Shown piece by piece: positions 21,301 to 34,800 of a stretch of 64,000 nucleotides of DNA; position 1 is the first letter of the stretch; each line of letters starts with the position of its first letter. The position numbers and the translations under genes were made by a program. The stretch lies in assembly GCF_026745355.1 (NCBI RefSeq), contig NC_079205.1, forward strand, positions 58,281,058 through 58,345,057, written 5' to 3'. The notes beneath the pieces were generated by a model. That model did not search any database and was not told where the DNA came from. It saw only the letters and a list, made by a program, of their open reading frames with translations. The stretch comes from Beta vulgaris subsp. vulgaris (taxonomy: Eukaryota; Streptophyta; Magnoliopsida; Caryophyllales; Amaranthaceae).

Positions 21301-22745
21301 TGCATTTGTTGCATTTAATTTGGAACGAAGGAAGTAGTAGTCTTGTTGAAGTTTTTATTTTTATTTTAAGAGGAGTTGATAGTTTTGAATGTGTATTGTT
21401 CAGTTGTGATTTTGTGAATGAGCGCATTAGTGATTTTATTTGCTAGTATGAAGATGAGAGTACAGTGAAAATGTGGCTGGTTGAGACTGGTTTGTAATTT
21501 TAGTTGCAGAGAAAGATTTTACTTGAGATTGTTGGGATATGATTAGCTGAACTGGATCCGGTTTTTGTAGATAGAATTTTGTAATGTTGCATACTATGTT
21601 CGGATAGGTCGATTTGGACGGGAAGGGAGGTAAGGGAAAGTGAGAGATTAGTTTTCACTTGTTTTGGTATGACATAAAGAAAGGAACAGAAAAGAACTGG
21701 AGGGATACATTTTCCTTTACCCTATAATGAATCGAATTCCTCAATACCTGGTAACATTTGGAAGGATAATAGGAGCTGAGTCTTTCTCTCTTCTCCTTTC
21801 CCTTTCCCTCCATGAATGCCGTCTAAGCAAAGTGTAAATATGTGTTTGGATTGGGGAATTTGTAAGCGAAGAGAGTGATGGGAAAGGGTGGGATTCGTTT
21901 TCCCTTGTTTTGATGTAACATGGGAGAGAAGGGAATCAGGAGGGGTTTAACTATTCCCTATTAATAAACCGAATTGTTCTAACATTGGAAAGATTTTGAA
22001 GAAATATACGATCGCCCTCTTTCCTCCCCACCATATCTTCTTCGTCCTGCCCTAACCTTACCTTTCTCTCTATGATTGGTAACCAAAGAAAAGTGTTTGT
22101 AACACGGCAGCGTTGTCTATTACGTTTCCTTATGTTAATGATGCTTCTTATCTTCATTTGGCTATGATTGTACTTGATGTTCTCACATTCTTTTCGCTAT
22201 ATCTGGAAGCTGGAAGGTAGATTGAAAAAAAAGGTCTGAATGAGTTTAGTCAAAGTAATATCACAAGTTTCCCTAAATAAAAAAAATTACAAGGTCAGGA
22301 ATGTTTTGGTTAATTCAGAGGATTTCCGATAGTTTCAGACTTTCTGTAAAATTTAGATATCATTCGAAAAATTCAGGTGAAAAGGGAATGGACTATGGAG
22401 TTGTTTATTACTTTTGGCTCATAAGAATTTCATCAGTCTGTTATCTAGTTACAATTTTTGACACAATGAATCTTAAATCCTTTTTTATTTTTGTTTGATG
22501 ACGGGGTGGGGAAGGGGGAGAGGTTGTTAAAGAGGACTAGAGCAGCATGATCTTAGTGGTAGTTTTACTAAGACATGAAACGACAATTTTGATTTATACA
22601 GGAGGAGATTGAAATTGAAGCCAAGGCTCTACGTGTTGGGAAATCGATTGCTGTCGTCAGTGTAGAGTTAAGGAAGAAAGGAAGTGGGAAGATCATAGCT
22701 CAGGGGCGGCACACCAAGTACCTTCCAGTATCTAGCAAACTGTAG
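14738..22745 (+). CDS. ACOT13: Hotdog-fold acyl-CoA thioesterase, ACOT13-like, three exons
   Basis: Exons 14738-14914, 15034-15177 and 22602-22745 join in phase 0 to give 154 residues; introns are bounded by GTTCGT..GTAG and GTATGT..ACAG. Exon 1 begins MEFETVKKYLEK and ends GRVLCSFKVPPRLL. Exon 2 has NTLHGGAIASLVDLVGSAV, the conserved HGG segment that begins the hotdog helix, and SVEINVSYLDAALID. Exon 3 has EEIEIEAKALRVGKSIAVV, then GKIIAQGRHTKYLP. The length and motif order match plant ACOT13/PaaI-type thioesterases, which hydrolyse acyl-CoA thioesters; the physiological substrate is not readable from sequence. Intron 1 is 119 bp. Intron 2 is 7.4 kb because a LINE (15284-21168) inserted in reverse; the pre-insertion intron would be about 1.5 kb. 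All splice sites and the frame look intact, so the gene is probably still functional. Confidence 0.9.
15266..15283. repeat. LINE target-site duplication, left copy
   Basis: TGCACTTTTTCACTACTT here is identical to 21169-21186, 18 of 18 bases. The left copy is followed directly by a T-run that is the LINE poly(A) tail read on the opposite strand. Confidence 0.93.
15346..19500 (-). pseudogene. LINE ORF2: endonuclease, reverse transcriptase, zf-RVT, RNase H (broken)
   Basis: Coding segments lie in shifting frames: about 19500-19400 (WN and the IFEIF region), 19088-19396 (VPTLGLAGGLWLFW endonuclease core), 18017-18964 (YTWRKKRAG, then DKSPGPDGFPPFFF), 17712-18020 (LIPKIDNPSS and FRPISLC), 17473-17757 (KAYDRLEWDYI and GIRQGDPLSPYLF), 16820-17410 following FADDTMIFAR at about 17404-17430, 15856-16734 (WKLHVPPKISMFLWKACHDG, then CVLCCNSQETMTHLCFECP), and 15346-15759 (AEAWALREG, then IIEGDNLAVI and REANKAADFMA). 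At least five frame changes or stops separate them, so this copy cannot make an intact enzyme. Confidence 0.88.
19400..21148 (-). CDS. Long hydrophobic ORF in the 5' part of the LINE (ORF1 position), function unknown
   Basis: The frame runs from the first ATG of the element (minus strand, 21148) for about 582 codons without a stop and ends inside the start of the endonuclease region. It begins with a charged stretch (MREKQVEREREKKEEKS) and then shows at least five hydrophobic, membrane-like segments (for example LLLAIISNLLLAILIAF, WVPLSLIGVGLYVMFLVLIF and MATIIVFFWLLLWVVC). No CCHC zinc knuckle, RRM or DUF4283-like motif of a usual plant L1 ORF1 is visible. A 42-base in-frame duplication near 19841-19900 repeats LGYRSYW. 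The T-rich coding strand favours hydrophobic residues, but a stop-free run this long is not expected by chance. Whether it is translated is unknown. Confidence 0.5.
   Translation of the reverse strand: MREKQVEREREKKEEKSPNSKFENPSHKQNPQFNFEKSSIIKHGKLLLAIISNLLLAILIAFSKKFCPRKAISQGKKISHDEDAICRKKISVYESYSHPLLFIQFRASSLFLGFRVQSFDWIKGFIFLPFKFKGFVVMARVFRGNRFWVPLSLIGVGLYVMFLVLIFSIPAEGLMSFVAPKPPGCRVLFHMVFRWFCHRVAAPMVVCARSFIEIIQSSSFRCRCCDFQHFQLATSHGELSEFKGFSLSHKASYLVQLNQVGSCNVNPKVWFYLPPLGKISLRNSWLVFGDMFIFCPSSRMLYILCLLLRISIHYGFISLIAMKEFLFIHMATIIVFFWLLLWVVCSVFGCCLKAYSIAKFGLALNFSQLVLATSNFGVPALYLSILVIFKLVRRNSWIGFCWLLLRTFYYNQISDLGYRSYWIGIFHSILGYRSYWNGEKYCCHCVPIVGLASFDHKSFVKEKCSISLQAIIHLLMNIFSLAAIHYVMLVTYDQPFFQKIQWMCSTLRNIVKDFVINAHISEWLCHIRKVSIINSLAFASQLGLCDLLNKHDCWFWNIKRGEKRTLWLIFEIFVIVIPLRSS
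21169..21186. repeat. LINE target-site duplication, right copy
   Basis: Identical to 15266-15283. It marks the 5' junction of the minus-strand LINE. Confidence 0.93.
21187..22601. repeat. Remainder of thioesterase intron 2, with an imperfect tandem duplication
   Basis: About 21598-21830 and 21840-22090 share the same order of motifs (GGAT.GG..GATTTG, GGGAAAG, TTTTCACTTGTTTTG versus TTTTCCCTTGTTTTG, GGAGGG, a pyrimidine-rich tract and CTCCATGAATG/CTCTATGATTG), so they look like a diverged tandem duplication of roughly 240 bp. No coding content. Confidence 0.45.
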
Positions 22746-23235
22746 GATTGCATTTGGAAGTTACCTTCTCATTGTACTATTTCTTTCACATACATCTTCT
22801 ATTGCCAGAAGGAATAACAAATATGTATAGTACCTTAAAATTGTTTAATGTTATGATCCCCTTGTGTGTTCTTGATGTACAAGATTGATGATGCACATAT
22901 ATTTGCATATGAAAAAGTTTGACTTTCATTTTCTATCCTGGTTGAATTATTCTTAGTAGTTATATTTTTTAAAGGAAATATATATTTGGTACCAAGCAGT
23001 GAGCAATCGCTGTAGTTCAAAGTTCAGAAAATTACACTATTACTGCTTTGCAGTGACTCGGATGCTTTCAGGTTTCAGAATTGCATAAGATTCAGGACTG
23101 ACAATAAAAAATGGTATATAAAGAAACTGAAAATGGAATCGGCATCTCCAGGAGACTGAAAGATTCAATGGTTAGTATTTTGTTTGGCAACGATAAAGAG
23201 AAACTGTGAAATTTCAATGGTGCTAAGTTTCTAGT
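22746..23235. other. Convergent intergenic region
   Basis: Lies between the 3' ends of the thioesterase (+) and the kinase gene (-) and presumably holds both 3' UTRs. Nothing else is seen. Confidence 0.5.
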
Positions 23236-27275
<4,040 letters not shown>

Positions 27276-28059
27276 GGTGATATTTTGGTCTGAAAGAGAA
27301 AAGTTCTGAGACCCAAAATTTTATGGATTTTAGAGTTTATACAGTAATACAGGTTGGAGTTATACTAAGTCTTTAAGTTGAAGATTTTGTTAATAAATAC
27401 TTGTTGCAGCAAGTTGTCATGGTTGGTCCTCTGTCAGGAGGTTTAAGTGGAGGAACATGTTAAAATTATATGAATTAAATAAACCATTTGGTATGTTTTT
27501 AAGTAATTTATCACAATAGTAAATTCTAGTTGTGAAATTGTATTGTGATAAGAACGTGGACTGTTTCTCCATAAACTCTTTGACGTGTAATTTTAAATTC
27601 AACCATCACGTGCCCAATAATCTTGTTGGCTGTTGTTAAGACTTTTGGTTGAATATAAAATTTAAGTTTTACGCTCCACTTCTTTTGTACTTGCCCTCTA
27701 TTTTTTTAGTTAGCGCACTTAGAATTTTGACGCTATTTAAAAATAGTCATTTGAAATTTTGTTTGATTCGTGAATATTTTATCTCATAGTCATAATTTTA
27801 GTTGTAAACTAAAAATAAATAGTAGAGTCCCGACATCTATATCACTAATCAAGTTATAAATTTTTACAGTTCACATGAGAAGCTATTGGGCAGTATGCGA
27901 TATCCTTGAGAACTCTACCCACCCAAGTATTCAACCATTACAAAATAAAGGTTTACCTACTTAACTTATCCTGTTGGATTAGGTATAAGACTGAAGAAAA
28001 CTTCAAATCTTGAAAGAGTAATACATTGATTAACTTTCTCACAAAAAATAGAAGAAATC
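27276..28059. other. Upstream region of the CDPK gene
   Basis: Should contain the 5' UTR and promoter of the minus-strand kinase. The sequence is AT-rich and I identify no specific element or gene. Confidence 0.45.
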
Positions 28060-29377
28060 TTAAAAACACCAGCCGCTCCAGCAAGCTCGTTGGTGGTCGA
28101 CCTCGCACATGGTCGCCGACGAGCTTGCCTTCCTTACTTTTCGTTTTATTTTCCGATTTATGTTTCTTAGATTCGTGTTTCCCCCTCCCCTGTTTCAGTA
28201 CTTAGTTTAGGTTTTCCTACCCCTTCCCCCGTGTTCGAGTCAATTGGTGATACTCTGCCCGCCTTGCAGGTACTCGTGCAGAGGATTGGCCGCCGACAAG
28301 TTCTTTCCTTCCCCTTTCCTTTCCCCTTTGTGTTTGTCGGGCTTCCCTTCCCCATCCCCTATTACGTTTCATCGTCGGGCTTTCCCCTCCCCTTCCTCGT
28401 GTTTCGTGTGTTGGCTTCCCCCCCTCCCCTGGTATGTTTATTGATCTTTGGTTCTTCAGTCTTGACGTTTGTGTCTTCGTCTTCTCGCATTTGGTCGAGT
28501 CTCTTAGTTTAGGGTTCGATGCTACAAATTTAGTGATGTGTGTTTTCGTTATTTTCATGTTTTTTTCTTTCAGATTCGATGACCCTTGTCTTTTTGTGAC
28601 TGGATGTGCTGGGTGTTCGTTGGTCGTGATCGGTGGCAGTTGAAGGCTCTTGGTTTCCTATGATAAAGGAAGATCTAGGCAACCTGGTAAGTAGAGCCAA
28701 TAATCCTGGAGTTAGGCATGAGGTTTTTGCCACTTTTTAAATTCAGGTGTTGGTTAAGATAAGAGGAGCTTCTCTCTTAAAATCTGTTGTGCGTCAGTCT
28801 TATGGGTTCGGATTGTCAGTTTTGATCAGGATTCGTCAATGGGGCGAAGTTCTTCTATCTAACTTGCCCCAAATTCTCGTGATGGCTTCAAGCGTCATCA
28901 TAGCTCAAAAACGCATCTTGTGGGAGACACTCCAACTTGTTTTGCGGCACGTCAATACCTCCACATCTTTCGAGTTTCAAGCTAGTGTGACTGAACTCTG
29001 GATACTCTTGCAAAAGGCCAGAAGTCACTAAAGAACGTGACTTCATTATTGTGGGAATCCCAGGAGAATTATCAAAGACCTTGGGATTTTGCGGCTAGTG
29101 AACATTGGGATCTATTAGCTGTTATATGGCAATATCTCTGTGAAGATCGTCAGAGTTTTGTATCTCAACAGATTTCCCTCATATCCAATCTCACCCGCCA
29201 TCGCTTAAGACAAACTTTTTTCGGACTGGACACATATTAGTTAGTGTTTTCTTTAAAAAGTATGTACGAGTTAATGTAATTCTTTTTAGTGTTAATTGTT
29301 TATGTTTGGTTGTATTAGTATCACGATGTACTCCAGTTTTTAATTAATGCAAAGTTTCTCGATGTCAAAAAAAAAAC
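28060..29377 (+). mobile_element. Possible non-LTR retroelement relic or retrocopy ending in poly(A)
   Basis: A GC-richer block (28060-28520) full of CTTCCC/CCCTTCCCC pyrimidine tracts is followed by partly open sequence (28747-29240), then TAATTAATGCAAAGTTTCTC and an A-run at 29367-29376. The 3' end resembles LINE or retrocopy ends. I could not find a matching direct repeat on the left, and no protein domain is recognisable, so the class is uncertain. It could also be a noncoding transcript unit. Confidence 0.35.
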
Positions 29378-30146
29378 AAGTGAAGCAGGCGCATGTCCCA
29401 CAAAGACACAAAGGGGATGCTTCCTCATTCTTTTGTCAATTTTAACCTTAAAAAAAGTATATAAGTATAGTCTTTATTAGAAAGCAAAAGTGACATCAAA
29501 TGGATATAGATATATGCTTAAAATAAATGATCATTTGGTTTAAATTAGAAAGATTTCTTAGGAAGTTTCATTAAAACTTTTATTGTGTGCGAAGTCTATA
29601 GAAGTTATGTGGTTGAGTACGACATATAGAAATTTCCATGAGATGTTTCATTTAGCTAGAGAAATAAGGTAAGTTAATTTTTCCATTTTGTAGGCAACTA
29701 GAATTTCCAAAATGACACTACATGTGTTTATGTCTCGAAAATTTTATGACGTACTGAATTCATGTTTTTCCAAAATTGTATGACTAAGGTTAAGAAATCC
29801 CAATTTTCGAAAATTTTTACCTATTTACCATAGAATTTTGTATAAGTTTTGAAAACTTTACCCGATTTAATAGGAGGGAGCATAATTCTTTGTTGATGAC
29901 CAAAATTACACTTCTTATTTTTTTTTCAATTTCCGGAAAAAAATTAATAGTGTTTTCTTTTTGCTTGAACCTATTCAAACTGAACTTACTAGATCCGATG
30001 TGACCTAATCAATTTTAATTTTACCTTATATTGAAACTTGATCAAACTCATTAAACTTATAACTTATATTTTTATGATGAAGAAAACGCATTTCTAAGTT
30101 AATAAATGTAACTTATGTAAGATATATCCTCAAATGCAATAAAGTA
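29378..30146. other. Intergenic; no gene
   Basis: AT-rich sequence with no recognisable coding, RNA or transposon structure. Confidence 0.45.
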
Positions 30147-30402
30147 CTCCATCTGTCCCATAATATAGTGCTTGTTTCTTTTTTTACACGGTCTCTAAGA
30201 CATAACTTTGACCTTTAATATCTTCAATTCCGTATCAATAACAATATAAAAAGTTGATATTATGAAACTACACATTGAGACAAATCTAACAAGATCTCAC
30301 ATGAATATGTTTTTATATATACAAATGAGAATATTAGGTCAAAGATTTTAAAATTTGACCCATAAAAAATAAAATAGGCACTATATTATAAGACGGAGGG
30401 AG
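30147..30402. mobile_element. Stowaway MITE (CCCATAATATAGTGCTTG family)
   Basis: The left end CTCCATCTGTCCCATAATAT and right end CACTATATTATAAGACGGAG are inverted repeats. TA flanks both ends (30145-30146 and 30403-30404); 256 bp. Relatives are at 34593-34851, 47476-47739 and the outer part of 58897-60549. Confidence 0.9.
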
Positions 30403-30984
30403 TATAAACTTGTCATGGTTCACCTGGAAAAAAAAATTCGATCCGACATTTTCATGCAAACATTTGCTTTACCCTTGTCGTCCCCATACATGGAGAGGCA
30501 CAAAACCGAGATGTACATGTAAAAAATTGTATCTACATTACTAGTACTACATATGATTCCCTAAATCCTTTATCAGCTAAACTAAATGATATACCTCTAA
30601 TGTCGAAATCGCTTAATGAAATTTTTCGAAAAAAATAACCCTTTTCTACTATATTATTATGCAATAAAAATTCCTCCCGAATTAAAGCCTTAGAAAAAAG
30701 ATGCAAATCAAATGCTTAAGTTAAAAAATTGGTCATTTGAAAAAAAATAATAAGGTTAAATTGAAAAATCTATCTCCTAATAAGAGAATTCTGCATTAAA
30801 ATTCCATATAGAATAGCTGATCATCTATTCGAATTGGAAGCCCTTGGCTTTGACCTCGATCCTGCAACATAGAACGGCATTACAAATTTACAAAAGATAT
30901 GTAGTCCTACCTCACAAAAAAAAAAAAAAGAGCGTATGCCATATTTACATTAATGGAAAAGAAAAAAATCGGAACGACAATATT

Positions 30985-31131
30985 TTTTTATTTTTTTTAA
31001 AGGTAAGGATAATTCCTTTGCAAGGAAGGGGAAAATTAGGGATCTTTCTGGCAAGGGGTGAGAATCGAATCCTGTCACATGGGTAGAATGAGGGTCTTAC
31101 AACCACTAGGCCAACCTTGATTCTCAATCGG
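30985..31131 (-). mobile_element. SINE, minus orientation
   Basis: On the minus strand it reads GGTTGGCCTAGTGGTTGTAA (A-box-like), GGATTCGATTCTCACCCC (B-box-like), CTTGCCAGAAAGATCCC and an A-rich tail (T-run 30985-31000). The 11-bp repeat ACGACAATATT flanks it (30974-30984 and 31132-31142). It shares its 3' half with the SINE at 63792-63930, so both belong to one family. Confidence 0.8.
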
Positions 31132-31427
31132 ACGACAATATTGACCTAAGTAAAGAAGCATAGGAGTTTTATACTTGGTCATACCCCAAAACGTAAACAA
31201 GAAATTTATTTATGATGGATTCTTGGTAGAGAATTTAAACTATTAGGTGAATCAGAAAATAATTTTGTGAGATTAGGGAGATACTACATACTATTACAAT
31301 ATTATACTTATAACTTATAAGTAATAGTGGTTGAAAAAGAGGGAAAAGGTCATAATGTGTATACTGGCGTATGCATACAGCCATACAGCATACATGCATG
31401 CTCAGCCAACCTCTAGTTGTATTTTTC

Positions 31428-31666
31428 AACAAACTAAGCTTGGTCGAGTGGAAACTAGAGAACCTTTCGACATCAATATTGGGGGTTTTAATGTTTGATC
31501 TCCACTAGAGACACTTTAGGAGAAGAAATCCCTTACCCTCCCCCTCCCTTTCCCTCTCCCTCTCCCCCACTCCCAATTATGTTTAGGCGGCTAACCCCGT
31601 TGGATTGACCCGCGAGAGGTTCTAGCCCGATAAAACCCTTTATTTCACCTACCTAAGAAAAAAAAT
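31428..31666 (+). mobile_element. SINE, older copy
   Basis: Contains TAAGCTTGGTCGAGTGG and GTTTGATCTCCACTAG (degenerate A and B boxes), a C-rich centre, GCGAGAGGTTCTAGCCCG and an A-run at the end. The imperfect direct repeats TAGTTGTATTTTTC (31414-31427) and TAGTCGTATTTGTC (31667-31680) match at 12 of 14 positions. Its 3' half resembles the SINE at 60695-60909. Confidence 0.65.
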
Positions 31667-31816
31667 TAGTCGTATTTGTCGTCTTTATTTCACAATATAC
31701 CAAAACCACCTATTTTTATACACCACTTTGGTAATTTCAACTTCCTGCATTATACTTAAAAACTTGCTCCCTATGAAGTATGAAGAAATGTCTCAAGAGT
31801 CAAGAGTAAGAGTAAA

Positions 31817-34800
31817 CTAACCTTTTCGATTCTTGTAACGGCAATATGCACTCCCACAACGACATCGAAATGCTTTGATGGGATGATCCTCATCTTCAAA
31901 GTCTATCCCATAATCCTATATTCAGTTAAGACAACAATCAACATAATGCAATCAATATAAAACCGCATTTCATGTCTTAAAATTGTTCCCCAAAGATACT
32001 AACTAAGAAACATTTCCTACGCTCGGGGAAGTCCTAGAACCTGATAGTTAGGAACAAATTTTGGTCCACAACGTTTAGCATGTAATTCCTAAGTTTCTTT
32101 TTACTTGCAACAATTTGATTTTTACATTATTCACGAACTCTACTTAGTTTATCTTTGGTTGATTTATAGTTAAGGAAAAACATATTCATGTAGGATCTTA
32201 TTATATTCAATTCAATGTATATTTTTCAAAAATCTACTTTTTATTATTCTTAATTCACAGTATATTCAAGTGTATTACAAAAGTTATATTTATAAGAAGG
32301 TGTTACCTTCTTTTGAAAGGCTAACTTTAGGACACCTTTATTGGTTATGGGCTTATGGCCTATGGATTTAGGGTATTTGTGTATAATTGCTTCCCTGTTC
32401 CCACCAAGCTCTTGATTACAGTTTTTCTTATTACTATTTGACAGTGGTGGAGCTAGGATTTCAAATTCGAAGGTGCATAACACAAACAATATTGTTGAAG
32501 ATCGAGTTGTTTTTCTATTGCCTTTGTTTTTTTATCTAGTTGTATCACCTATCATTTCCTATATTCATCGTTCCACATGAATTAACTATATGAAAATCAA
32601 CCTAACAAATTACCATCATATAAGTACTAAAATAGAAACTAAATTATCATGTAAAGTAATTAACAATACCTAATTTTATACTTTTATTTTAATTACCATT
32701 ATTATTAATTTGATAAATTTCATATTACTATCATATAATTTATTATAGGGATATTCCATTTGGTACCATTGAATTTTTGGCTTTTCCATTTGGTACCACT
32801 GTTATTTTAAATTTCCACATGATACCACTCTAATTTAATATTAATCTTTATCATACCATTTTTTTAAGTAAATTGTTAGTTAATGGTTGAATAAGAATAC
32901 GATTTTGTTTGAGTTTGCATGTTTCTATTTGCAGTTGCAAAAATTTAATAAATTAAGATTTTAGGGTGTCGTTTTAACCCTTAAAAGCTCTATTTTTTAG
33001 TCAAAATTTTCATATAAATGATCATAATATTCTATGTCTTTTTATTGTCAAATATGACCTCAACTTTGACCTTAACGACTAAATAATTACTAAAACCTTA
33101 ACGCAAATTAAAACATGTAAATCAAAGTAAAACTCTAGCCTATACTAACTTAAATTAACACTTTACTTAGTTGAATACTACAATAGAGAATAAATTCAAA
33201 TTATAGTGGTACCATGTAGAATATCTGAAAAATAGTGGTACCAAATGGAAAAGCCAAAAGTACAATGGTACCAAATGGAATATCCCTTTATTATATAAAT
33301 TAACAAACTTAATTTCATACTCTTATGCGCAAATTTACATATCAATCAAAAAGATTCAAGTATACAATATAAGAAACTAATAATGGTAAAAATAAATAAA
33401 TACTCGACGCCATGAATAGTGGTGGTGGGTCTACAAGTATTGTGAGTGGTGATTGGTGCACGTTAGCCGTTAGGGTGTGCCGGCGTGGATGGTGGGAAGC
33501 GCTTGGCTCGGGGTTGTGAGAGACTAAGTGGTTCAAAGTTTTAAGGTAGTGAGGAGAGAAACTCTTGTGACAATTTTTTTTCGAGGGGAATTTTTTTTTT
33601 GAGAAAGTGATTCTGTAGGTTTATAAGTTTAGATATTTTAAGTTTTTAGATTAAAGTTTATTTGTTATTGCTGGCCCTATTTTCAAAAATAAAAATCTTC
33701 AGAGTGGGTCAGACAACTCAAAGTCTTAGAGATATTAGATAATGACTTTCCACCTTTCCCATAATCCCATATATTCATGTGTTGACTTTCCATCTTTTAG
33801 TATTGCAATCTTCTTCACTCCAATGTCCAAGCCCCAACAAATACGATTTTATTTTATTTTTAACGAAAAAACATATTTGTTATTGCTCCGCCAATGCTAT
33901 TTGGTAGGCAGTAGTGCATAGTAGCATTAATAATGAATTTATAAGTGATTTTGTAGATGAAGTCTCATATAAATGACCATGGTAATGATTTGTATCCTTA
34001 AACATGTGGTTTTTCTTCACAAATTTCATTAAACTTAATACGTAATGGATCGTAATGAAAATTAATAAAGAAAAAACAAATATATATAATTGGACAAACA
34101 TTACCATGGACATTAGGATGAGACTCTCTCCACAAAATTACTAATAAATTCGATGCTATTGTCACCATTTATTACCGCTTACTAAATGTATTAGGGATTT
34201 CCAATAGTAAAACTCATGACAAAAACCCATTTTCTATGAAGTCTCTCCTCCTATATGATAACTAATAAACCTCCATAACCCTCCATATACGCACACATCA
34301 CCATATCAAGACAATCTGGGTTGTTTGATAAGAGTGAAAATCCACATTACTAAACTTGCTCGACTTGGCTACATCAATGTAATTCATAAAAACTTCAGGT
34401 CATAGTGGCTGAGAACGATCTAACACAATTTTTGGGTGAAATGGGCAGCACTCAACGGTCTAACTAGTTATCTCTCAACAATGTAACAAATCACCCCTTG
34501 ATAATATAACAAATCAGAAATCACTACAGCCATTTACAGGACAAACTAGTTGCAACATAATTTATAGTGAGAACTATCTCATATATAAGATACTCCCTCC
34601 GTTCCATAATATAGTACCTATTTCATTTTTGGTGGGTCAAACTTCAAAATCTTTGACCACATATTCTCATTATTATATACAAAAAAGACCTACTCATGTA
34701 TGATCTTGTTAGATTCGTCTCAACGTGTACTTTCATAATATCAACTTTTTAGATTTTTTATTAATACGAAATTGAAGATATTAAAAGTCAAAGTTATGTC

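Noticed and set aside
28167..28643. Overlapping open frames on both strands
   Set aside because: Caused by pyrimidine-rich, stop-poor sequence; no recognisable protein features.
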